Shown: one piece after another, positions 49,859 through 60,778 of the stretch
Numbering within the stretch: the first letter of the stretch is position 1
Layout of the letters: every line of letters begins with the position of its first letter
Assembly: GCA_013368315.1 (NCBI GenBank)
Contig: JAACJM010000039.1
Span: 310,001-374,000 of the forward strand
Direction of reading: 5' to 3'
DNA length: 64,000 nucleotides
Source of the DNA: Tetrapyrgos nigripes
Lineage: Eukaryota > Basidiomycota > Agaricomycetes > Agaricales > Campanellaceae
Notes under the pieces: model-generated
Database searches by the model: none
Seen by the model: only the letters and a program-made list of their open reading frames with translations
What the model was told of the DNA's origin: nothing
Position numbers and translations under genes: made by a program

Positions 49859-52800
49859 TTACGAGTACCAGCCATCTTCGTCAATGATGAAGGTTGATGC
49901 CGTGCTAGGAGTTGGCGAAGGAGCTTGAGCCCGAGGATAAGGAGATGCTCGGGGTACACCACGCCCAATGTTACTTGGATAGCGGCTCTTGGGAGCATGA
50001 ACACTTTGAGGCGGTTGGTAACTATGATGAACGGGATCGTTTGGAGCATGCATGGAATCCCAGACGGAAGGATGGGTAGGAGTTACGCTGCGGCTGTTGC
50101 CATTAGGCGTGACTGAGCGGGAACGATCACCATTGATAGTACTGGCGCGGGAACCTGGTCGATAAGCATGGCCATTTGCAACTCTAGCAGGTGGCCTGGA
50201 GGGTTGGGACGGTTGACTAGTTTTCGCTTTCTCGAGTTCTTTTTGCAACAGCGTTACTTTCGATTCGAGGGAAGAGATGTTGTCCCGAAGTCTAGTTTCC
50301 TGGTTCTGTTAGAAAAAGGAAACATGTTTAGTCAGCAATCGTCAAGTTGGGTGACGAAGCCAGAAAACAAACCTGTGCCAAGCGTGCATTAGCTTCATAG
50401 TCTTCCAGCTGAGCCTGCATCGAGGAGTAGTCAGTCTCCATTTGAGAATGGGTCTGCTCGGCTTGCTCCAGTTCTGTCTTGGTTCGCTCCAGTTCAGCTT
50501 CGTAGTCCTTTGCTCGCTTCTCCCATTCCGTAGCCCGCTGCTGAGCTTGAGATAGACTTTGCTTAGCGGTGGAAGTAGTCTTTTCATGAGAATTGACCTT
50601 GGACTCGAGCTGGTTAACGCGCTTCTGAAGCGCAGCATGTTCACCTTCCAGTACTTTACTGCGGTCGCGAATACGTCTAAGCTCTTTGAGTTCCTCGTTG
50701 TCCGCTTGTCCGATCAGGGTAGTGAGCATCTCGATTTGCTCTGATGCACGACGCAAGCTGTCCCATTGGCTCTGCTGAGAAGAGATCTGATCGTACTGCT
50801 TCTGAAGGGTGACCAGAGAACGCTCTGACGATTCTTTGTCTCTGTTGGCAAAGGTAACCTTGAGTTCGAGTGAGTCAACCTACGGGTCAAAAGTCAATAA
50901 GAGGATCACGACAGGGAGATAGAGTACAGACCTTGGCTTTCAAAGCTTGCTTTTCACTCAATAGTTCTTGGTTACTCTTCTCCAGTTCTGCAATACGGTT
51001 TTGCGTGGATTGGGCAGCCACGTCAGAAGCCTGGAGACGGGCCAATGCCTTGGCCAGAGCTTCCTCCAAGTCAGAGTTTTTGGTTTCCAGAGCAGTGATA
51101 TCAGCTGCCTTCGTAGACGCCGTCGATTGCAGTTCCTTGACTTGTGCTCGCAGTTTTTCACGATCTGCTTCTACAATGCCCAGTTTCTCGCTCAACACTC
51201 CTTCTCAACCCGAACCTGACCATGAGCACCCCGGGCCTTCGCCAGTTGTACCGAATTTTCAGTATTAGATTTACGTAGTTCCTCCAGCTCACGATTAGTA
51301 GTATCGCGAGAATGCATCAAGTCAGTATGCGCATTCTTGAGCACATCGGTGGCTGCCGCTATTGATTCTGGGAGAGCAGAAATCCTCGAAAGCAAGTCTT
51401 GGGAAAGAGCCAAGACCTCAGTACTATGGCCCGTAAGTGTCGTTTGGGCAGACGCGACATCGCCCAGGACCGCTTTGATATCGAGGATATTAGCATCGGG
51501 TGTGGGAGGGGGTTTCTCTGCTAGCTCTGCTGGGTTCAGGGTTTCGACAACAGCTAAAACTCTTCGAGGAAGCTCAGACATAACTTCGACCACATGTTGG
51601 TGGGCAGAAGTAAGATCTGATTGCTGAGCAGCCAAGGTACGTTGTTCCTCCATGATAGTATTCAGCGAGACCGAAAACTTGTCCAAAGGGTTCAACAACC
51701 GAGCAACGTCCTCGGCGACCTTGCTGGAGACAGTGTCGACGTTGAATGACTTGTCCCTCACTGCAAGCCTGGAATCCAAACGCTCCACCACCAAATCCGC
51801 AACTTGTTCCTTGATCTCAAAGGCGTCGATGGGCTGAATGGCGTGTCTGACTTCAGTGGTAAGCTGCAAGGCAAGGGCGTCAGTGTCAATAGCAGGTTGC
51901 TCACTCCGAAGAGCAGGCAGCAACGCTGGCAAAAGCCTATCGACAATGAGGCCAGCAGTTTCTCGCTTGTCAGACGCCAAATCGATGATCTGTGTGATGT
52001 GGGGTTTGACAGCTTGGCTGAGCTTGTTGGTGAGGTAATCGTAATCCACTGTTTCTGGTCGAATCGAGCTGAAAATCGGAGATAATGCCGAAACAACGGC
52101 GTCCACAATCTGGTCTTGGTCCCGAGAAGGTGCTCCGCCAGTGATAGCCTCGAGACGACTAGACATCTCCGAAATAGCCTCTACTACGGCACTGACGGTC
52201 CTCGAGCTATGATGGTCGAACGCATGAGAAAAGTCTGGCGCCGCGCCCCCTTCTACACCACGAGCCTGCAACAACGCCAGCTCACGTTTCATCAAGTCCA
52301 TCATCCTCTCTTGACCCTTCTGTATGATATCTTTCACCAGTTCAAAGTCCAAATCTCCCCTTGCATCCGCCTGGCTATCATCCAACCCGCGAACTGCAGA
52401 CTCCTGCAACTGACTTCTGAACAAGGATACCACGTCAGAAATCATTTCCTCCGCCTTGGGAGTCAACGACTGCTGTGTATTTCTCGTCTTGGACAGGAAC
52501 TCTGCAAACTTCTCATCAAGCAAAGCCTCCAGTCTATCCTCGTATCTGCGCATCTCAAGCCTGCTCGTCAGATCCTTCCCACCGACAGAAGGTATGACAA
52601 TGCCAATCGAAGAATCTTCGGACATATCAGAGCCAGAATCCGAGTCGGGCGAGGAGAGATGCATGTTGTCGGGTAACGAAGAACGACGACGGGAATGTTG
52701 ACCGACGTTGGCGAAAACATCGTCTGCAGTAGGCGATGGAGGCATCCTTGTGCTTCCAGGATCGGTGACCAACCTCGTCCTAGACACCTTGTGCGAGATG

Positions 52801-55800
52801 GGAGGCATATCAAGATCATCCAATGACGGTCGACTGACATGCTCATAGATCTCCCTCGAGCTTAGCCGAGACCGAACAGTTCTCCTAGTCCTCTCATCTC
52901 CACTATTCACCAACGCCTTGAACAAGCCAGCAGGCACCGTATTGTTTGACACTGGGTGTTTAAAGTCCAGAGGAATCGGTGCACGTTTCGTCCTACCCAG
53001 CATAGGCATTGTGAACGCGCCATCTTCTCCATCATTCTGTTCCTTCTCACTATTATCACCATCAGCATCAGCTTGTCCCTTGGCCCCCTTATGACCAGAC
53101 TCTTCCCTAAGAGTCTCTTCAGGTTCGGGACTAGGCAACCCCAACAAATAATTCGTCTGAGGGGACTTGATAGGAGGAAGCGCAAACGGATTCTCCGATG
53201 AAGGTCCAAGGGTACCTCCCAAAGCACTTCCAAGCCCAAGTCCACTAGCTCCAACACTTCCTCTCAAACTTCCACCACTCATTCCATGTCCCCTTGGCCG
53301 ATGTCCATGTCCCAATCTAGGACTCTTCGTACTCGAAGGAGAATCAAAGTTGGGAGGGAACTTGAACGAAGCCATCGAGTTCCCTTCTTCCACAACAGAT
53401 CCGTCATGTGAATCTCTCCTTTGTCTCTTTTCCCTACCCTGGACTTTGAAAGGTGATCCTTCATCCACATCCTCATCATCTTGCAAGTCAAACAAACCAC
53501 TTGGAGGAACAGGTAGAGGTCGAGAGATATCTTGCGAGAAAGAAGGGATAGGGAATCCAGGTGTAATCTTGGGGAAGTGTGGAGCAGTCGTCGTCGTTGG
53601 TGCGGGAGGAACATTTGAAACAGGAAGAGTGAGAGGAGGAGGGACACGGCCATCTGCTGGGGAAGTAGCGATAGAGGCGGAGCGGCAGGGAAGGGAGCAC
53701 GGAATGTAAATCCACCAGGCTTGAATTCTTGTGCGGCTGCGTTGAGTGGTTTGCCGGATGACGGTAGACGTGTGTGGGTCATCTGGGGAGCATTAGGTGG
53801 TACACCACTCGCAATGCCTGAAGATGTAGACGCTGCATTGGATGGAGCACCAAACATGAAACTTCCACCACCAATAACACTCCCTGTACCCGAAGGTGTA
53901 GACGTTGCATTGGATGGAGCACCGAACACAAAACTACCACCACCTCCTCCAAATACAAATGGCTTGGCATTGGGGTTCAACGTCGTTGTAGCTGCTGTAG
54001 CTGCAGGGGCTGGCAAGGAAGGCAAAGCAATATCTCCCATAGTTCCATTCGCAGAGGGGTGTCTAGAATGGGCATGCGCAGGGTCATGCACCGAATGTTG
54101 CCCTGAAGGTTCTCGGGAATGCGATGGTAATTGTGGTAAAGGCCTCGTACTCGACATTGATGGAGTCCTATTCATGGCATTGGTAATAGCCCAATAATCC
54201 ACATCCAATCCCAACACGTCTCTACCTCCTCCTTCCTCGTCGCTAGGATTGGAGATGTACTCATCTCGATCGTTATGATACCCTCGTCGAGAAGGAGGAA
54301 GTACAGCAGTATTTTCGGGAGGTCTTGGGAATGGAGGAATTTTACGAGGCTGCTCGCTATCGTAATGAGGAGTACGGGATTCGCGAACCATACGTCTTCG
54401 TTGTCTTTGCTCGGCGCGGTGTTGACGTGCACGTTCCTCGTCGGAAGGATTGGACCATTCGCCGATAGACTGTTGTTGAGTATGAGAGATAGTGGTGAAT
54501 TGATTCGGGTGTACAAAAGTGTAGGGCGGCATGAACCGAACGCCGAGTGGATAAGTGAAGTCGTACAGGTTGTTTTGAGTGAGCGGAAAATACGTGGTTG
54601 TCATGATAGTAAAGGTGAGAGAATAAGTGAAAAAAGTCAGCAAGCAAGAACAAGTGATAATGAACACGCAAAGAGACGAGTGACAAAGGGAGGGGCACAA
54701 GCAAAATTATACGACACGGAACCGCATTCTTTTGAAAAAACGTGTTGCTGCACGCCTCGTTGACAACAAAAAAAGTGCAGCCGAGATCGCCATGCGTAGA
54801 CGGAGTGATGTCACATAAGAAGCATGGAAGCATGAAGGCATAGCATGGCAAAGATGGAAAAGGATGAAAATTACAAATGTACATACCTCGTTGTCGTCCT
54901 CGCTTTCATACTGATCATGATCATAAACATCCTCAGAACCAGTCCACTCATCCACGCCTTCAAACGCTTCTCCAGCCTTTTCTGAATTACCATCATGGAT
55001 ACTTCCATTCGCAGCATGCCCAGATTTTTCGGGAGCGGGGGCAGGGATGGGAAGAGATTCAGGTATAGGTGCACCGAGAGTATTCCTTCGTCCCATTATG
55101 TGGTGTCCAGTCGAAGGAACTTGAAGCATTCCATCACTAGGCCTAACTTCAATCTGCAGATCCGTCCTTCCATCCCTATTTCTATCGCCTTCCTCATTAT
55201 TGACTCCAAACCTCTCATTTAGGCCTTCTGCAATCAATCCTCCAAAACTCCTTAGCGACAACGCAGCAGAAAGTCTAGATTCGTGTCTAGAGTGATGCCT
55301 GCTATGAGGAGCCGTCACGTTGGTTCCTTCTTCTGTCATCTCGTCAGCTTGGGAATCGCCTTCATCTTCATCTTGCTCAGCTTCGACTCGATCTCTATCC
55401 CTATGATCATATTCCTCCTCTTCCTCTTCCTCCTCCTCGGGAATATCCAGACCAAACCCTCTAGTGAAATCGGGTTTACTGTTCGGTCTTGAAATCGTCG
55501 ATGAGGGAGGAACAACCAAAGAAGACATCACCACAGGAGCTCTACCCTGAGGTGCGTGAATCTCATCCATGGCGGTATCAGTCTGAGTATGCGGCTGACT
55601 GTTTTCTGAGTCGGCAACAGATAACCCAGGACTGGCACTCTTCCTCAAGCCGTTCTGGTCGGACCCAAGAACTGCGTTGGGACCGAAAGGATTACCGGTT
55701 GCACCGGCACTGGGAGTCCTGAATAGGAGACTGTTTTGTGGATGTGTAAGGCTAGGACCAGAGGGAGGCTGAGCGAGGGATAAGCTGTGTCCGTGACGAT

Positions 55801-56997
55801 TTGTGATGAAGCGCGGGACGTGGTGTTGGCCGGTTGGTGACGGGGAGAACCCAGGCAGGGGAACAGCAGCGGGATTAAGACCATTAAATGGTGGTTGCGG
55901 AGAAGTAGAAAGAGATTGGGATAGAGGACTGCCATTATGAGATGAACCTAGTTGAGCTTGTTGAAGTTTGTTGAGTTTGAAGAAGAGAAGGGCTGGGTCG
56001 GCAGGTGATGATATCTAAGGATAGATAGACACGTTAGGACGACGACTATGGAAATGTGTTGATGGAATATAGAGAACCAGACTGAAAACTTACCGAAGCT
56101 GCACGGGTATGGGGAGCTTGTATTTGTGGAACACTACTTCCACCACGCTCGACGCCCAACTTTTCTAGTTTCTCCTCGATAGCTTGTTGTTTTATAGCCT
56201 CCCAAGCACCCTGTAGTACGAAAAGTTGGCATCAAATCATGAAAGATGGACGCGTAGAAACGTACCTTTCCCGGAAGGAACACGTCTATTGTAGACGGTA
56301 GACCCTTTCTCCAAGACTCAGGTGGAAACTCTTCGGCACTTGACGATTCCACGAAAGGTAAATCCTCTTGGGGTTCGAAAGGGGTTTTTGAAGGGTTCCT
56401 GGCCCATTCCGGCCTATTTGAAGGTTGACCTTCACCGGGAATGGTCTCTTTCGGCAAATTGACAATGACCTTTTTCACTTTCGGTGCTGGTGCAGCTGAA
56501 GGTGTAGCTTCGGTAGCAGGAGGAATAGGGCTGACTTTTCGAGCCGGACCACCTAGAACTGCTTTCGGTGGTCCACCAATACTGAGCTGTCTCCTGTTCC
56601 TATTAGGAAAAGGATGTGCTGAAGACGGAGGGCCTCCAGCGCCAGCTCCTGGATGAGCATGTGGGTGGCCGAGAGGAGGTGGTAGAGCTATTGAACCGCG
56701 AGGGAAGTGGCCACCGAGAGGGGTAATTGGGAAGCCAGTTGGCGGATGAATGCCGACGGCTGCAAGTTGGGCAATGCTTGGGTGGGCAGCGGTATGGGTG
56801 GGTCTGCCGGGGGCTGGGGGAGGATGTTGGGGAAAGAAGTTTTGTTGCATGGGGGTCTGGAGAGCCGGGTGAAAGCTCTGTTGGAGAGAAGTTGGAAGAG
56901 CGGGGGAGTACAGCGGCTGACCCCTTGGCTGCTGGGCATTGAGATTGGGAGGAACATTGATGTTCAGACGTGGAAGAGGGTCGCGCTGGCGAGCCAT
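49859..56997 (-). CDS. Very large disordered and coiled-coil protein
   Basis: No characterised family recognised. From the ATG at 56997 (MARQRDPLPRLNINVPP) the protein is Pro/Gly/Ser-rich, then acidic (a nine-Glu run around 55435, and GVDEWTGSEDVYDHDQ). It continues with GEWSNPSDEERARQ, a region with FVFGAPSNA / FMFGAPSNA repeats, and a long C-terminal half of alpha-helical coiled coil (AELEKSNQELLSEKQALKAK and similar). It ends FIIDEDGWYS. Total about 2,200 residues. Introns include 56265-56211 and a large 417-bp one (54886-54470). Frame breaks near 53670-53676 and 51197-51203 each look like one missing base. Inside the 417-bp intron, an ATG at 54604 opens a frame that runs into the next exon, so a shorter form or a separate gene is possible. 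A structural or nuclear-envelope role is only a compositional guess. Confidence 0.65.
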
Positions 56998-57060
56998 GGT
57001 GACTCTGTGACCTCAACCAGTGGGAGTACACCTCACAAAATATCACACTTCCCACGTGCC

Positions 57061-58085
57061 TCACTTGACAAAAACTCTCAATTCATTGCACATAATGAAA
57101 TCATTTTTTACCTCAAGAACGTGGATACATGACATGGCACTACTTCTACGGTAAGCTCTCCAAGAACGAAACCGCAATTGCTGCTGTAACCTCAACCAAA
57201 AGCTGGAAAACCGAGGAAAGAGTTCTTTGACGGTAGTCCATTTAGCCTGCTGGTCTTCGTTCACAAGTTCGTACCAACACGCGATGGAGAGCTCGATGTG
57301 ATGAAGATTTGGGCAACGACGCGTGAGGACGAAGACTGCACAAAGGCTAGTCTCTTTCCAGTTGTTGATCAAGTCCATGAAAACGGGAGTCATCGGCGGC
57401 TTTCTCATCGGGCCAGGGTAATGCCATCTGGGTGATGTCCGAGTCCAGATATTTCCTGGTCTCAGCACGGAAAGATGGCTTGCAGGTTATCAAACTTCAG
57501 TCAGCACTTCTCTCGAAACGTAAAGCAAGGTCCTGGAGAGCCGAGCAACGAGATGACCTCAACCCTCCTGCAACTGGGGCTGTACGGGGAATCAACAAAC
57601 AGCCGAAGATTTTGTAGATGATAGAAGTGAATCAAGAGAGGGTATGTGTTATCGTGCAATCTGTCAACCGAAACCCCAGTCGCGTTAGAGGAACAATATA
57701 TCCCGTCAACTGTGGGCCCTCGGCGTGACAGACTGGTTCACCGAAGGAAAGTTTCAGTGTTGCGGAGCAACTGAGACTGACCAAGATGGAGAGATGTCAT
57801 GGAATACAGGTAGTGAGACGTCTTCAAGCGATGGAAGCTGTCCAAGGAAATTTGTCAATGACTCGGCAAGGGGTTGTAGAGTGAAAGATGCGAGTTTGGG
57901 CATTCTTAGCTGTATAGCCTCGAGGAGGATCATCATCATGAACTGTGATTCATCACTTTGAGGTACCATATTGAAGACAAGTGTCCTAATTCCATCATGC
58001 GTGGACATAGCAGCATCATCAAAGCTCGAAGGCCGGTCACTAGTCGTAGATACTTGGATAGATAGATAGATAGATAGATACAAGT
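57061..58085 (-). pseudogene. F-box/LRR-type relic C
   Basis: Two pieces of one family member on the minus strand. The right piece (58083-57754) has MPKLASFTLQPLAESLTNFL and LPSLEDVSLPVFHDISPS, matching the mid-part of copy A (LTLLEHTDLPAFDDISPI). The left piece (57468-57061) has LCAVFVLTRRCPNLHHIEL and KWTTVKELFPRFSSF, matching the tail. The region between is disrupted by frame changes and stops, and no F-box is visible. A GATA microsatellite abuts the right end. Confidence 0.6.
58056..58080. repeat. (GATA)6 microsatellite
   Basis: About six GATA units in a row, at the upstream edge of F-box relic C. Confidence 0.85.
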
Positions 58086-59159
58086 TTCAAAGCGATTCCA
58101 AGTGTCTACATGTCCATGCTGAAACTCGACTTGAAGCCCTTATGAAAACATTTGGACAACATACGATACTGCCGCTGTAGGAGCCTGAGCTTTCTGTTTC
58201 TTTACCACTGGGGGGAACTTTAATTGAGAAGAGTCGTCCCAAATCCAACAGCCCTAGGTCATTAAGCCAGATGCCACTCAGAGTGGCAACTTCAGCCCAT
58301 GCCTATATGTAAGTACTACATACTGTACTATTTCGACCACATAAACGCGTAATGCGTCACAGCCCCCTCATCACATCACACTGCTGAAAACAATCCCGTC
58401 ACGCATTTTTTGAGAATTTTGCGCGTTGAGCAATGAGCACAATTTTTCCGTACCGTGTCACACACCAAAGTGATTGTTCATATGGTCGAAATGGTACAGT
58501 ATTACTTACGCGTAGTTGAATACTGAGCCTCAGCAATGAGCATATAACACCCCCATTTCCAAACTCACCTAGTCTCTCTCAGCCAGACTCTACTAGTAGC
58601 AAATCAATTCGTTAGGTACTACCTACCATCTCGAGCTCCTGCCTCAGATGAACGAGAAAATACCGCTCCACTTAACGTTAGCCATAGCCTAAAACGACAG
58701 AAAATTAATCTGCAGACTGCCGTACTAGTAGAAGAGCAGCTAGAAGTGCTATTATTCCAGTTTTTCCAGACCCGCACGCTGTCCATATAAAATTCACTAG
58801 AATTCTTGCCACAGCTTCTATGTTGACATCGGAAATGCTTCTGATCAATTTCGCAACAAGTAGACCGTCCGCAGTTGAGTTAAAATTGACGCAAAAGGGA
58901 CTGTTAGCGCCAGTAGAAGCGCTCATGGACGCGCTTCCAGCCTCCAGGAAAGACGCGTTTATTGAAAATTTCATTATCCCGAAAACGTGAATTCCACCTG
59001 ACTTGAATCCGAGCTACGGTAAGGGCGGTGGGACTACAACACAGTGACCAAAGCAGGTGAGTGGAATGTAAGTGATACTGATGGCTACTAGTACAAAATA
59101 TTCGCCAATGCGGGTCTGACAGAGTCATGGTGACTATGGACAGACAGCTTCAAGCGATA
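58086..59159. other. Spacer between F-box relics C and D
   Basis: About 1 kb. A minus-strand frame at 58705-58974 (89 aa, one hydrophobic stretch near its end) has no family and no supporting context. I see no gene I can defend. Confidence 0.35.
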
Positions 59160-60200
59160 TTACTTACTGTAGACTGGTGCGCATGCGTGTTTCAGTTGCA
59201 AACGTTGCGTTGATATCGTGGAATAAAGCTTGGAAAATCGAGGAAACAGCTCCGACACGGTTTCCCATTTAGCATACTGATCCTCTGCCATCCTGGAGTT
59301 CTGGGCCATTTCATGGTACACCTTACACTGCGGTTGCAGTATCTGTCCCAATAGGTCTGACAAGACAAACTCTTCTCCTCACTCAAAGTTCATGCTGAAA
59401 CCCAGACCCACCACGTCCAGGCTGGCAGACCGGGGACTATCTCGAAAATGCAAGGGCAAGGAAGTTGAATCGAATGTGGGTGTAGAACGTGGTTTGGTGT
59501 TGATGTACAGTCGTACAACTTGAAGGTGAGGACAAAGATGCGTAAGGAGAAACACAGCCCAAAGACTGATTTTCCTCATCGCCAGGTCTTGTCTGACGTG
59601 TCTCCATCCTAGGTCGAGTTTCTGAAGTCGAGGCCATGCCAGCGCCATCCTGGTGATGTCCGAGTCCGATTGGTTCACAGGGTAAGCAGACCGGAGGGTA
59701 AACTCCGTGACGTAGTTGCAAGCCAAGATGGCTTCCAAATCACCGAAGCCAACGGTACGAGACAAACCTTGTTGATCTCGGAAGGCTACCTCAAGCACTC
59801 TGAGGGCCGAACACTGGGAGATAACGTCGAAGAGAGACTTGGGCTCATTAGTCATGTCAACACCAAGCGACCGAATGACTTGAAGGTGAAGGAGACGAGG
59901 AAGGAGCGGTGAGATGGTCCTGCACTTGGCGACTCTGATTTGTAGCTTTTGCAGGGAATAGAAATGAGTTTCTTGCGAAGCATTCCTGACGATGCGTGAC
60001 ACTCCACGCTCCGCATCCATGTTGACCTCGCTGGAACAAGTCAGACTGTGCAGTGTCGTAGAGCCACTCAGGGCCAATAGAATCAGATATATCTCCAAAC
60101 GAAGGGACGGCGACAGAAGAGCCGTTGCTGCGAGTACGGTAACGTAGTCTCGGTGAGGTAGTTGTGGTGAGTGGGCTGGACCATACATGGGATAGGACAT
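59160..60200 (-). pseudogene. F-box/LRR-type relic D with in-frame stop
   Basis: A mostly intact LRR-type body: LQKLQIRVAKCRTISPLLPR, MALAWPRLQKLDLGWRHV, SLWAVFLLTHLCPHLQVVRL. A TGA at about 59379-59381 then interrupts the same frame, which carries on as GEEFVLSDLLGQILQPQCK and KWETVSELFPRFSKLYSTI to the end. The stop-to-continuation stretch is too short for an intron. The F-box itself is missing upstream of 60200. It is the best-preserved of the four relics and confirms the family layout. Confidence 0.65.
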
Positions 60201-60778
60201 GACTCACAAAGCACCACTAGAAGCCAAATCCTGAGCTATGGCTAACGCGCTGACGCTCACTTTCAAAGACACCAAAGACACTCGACTTTTCAGCTATGGA
60301 GCTATCAGGACATCCAGCATGTTCCGAGCAAAAGTCGAACAGAGGCTACATATGTATTATGATTTAGATCACGACAAGGCTTGAAAAAAAAAAATAATAC
60401 ATACAGTAGGATAGCACCGGGGAATAAACCTGGCACATCCTTCCCTTCGATGAGCGTGTAGCGTAGCGTCCGGTAGACTAATCGCGTTAATAAGAACGCG
60501 TACTTATCGCCTCGAGGGGTCTCCCGAGTCCTAGTAGCTTGCCGTGATGGCCGCGCCCAAAAACCGAGCTGTCTGCCACATGTTTGTCGCCACTTTGGAA
60601 CAAACCTCGGCTCAAACACTCAAGTACGTGGTATACAATCAGACTAGGGTCGGACTAGGGACCAGCTAGGGACTCGGGCTACTCAGGTATCGTAGATGGT
60701 AGAATACCCAACATTATGATCACCGTTCATAGCCAAAACGATTTAATGCTCTATTTCATCTAGTTCTAAGCACAGTGC
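60201..60778. other. Spacer downstream of the secreted repeat protein
   Basis: Contains an A10 run at about 60384 and the likely 3' UTR of the repeat-protein gene. No gene is seen. Confidence 0.35.

Noticed and set aside
58056..58080. GATA repeat as a cluster of GATA-factor binding sites
   Set aside because: It is a simple microsatellite next to a dead F-box gene, with no intact gene nearby that it could control.
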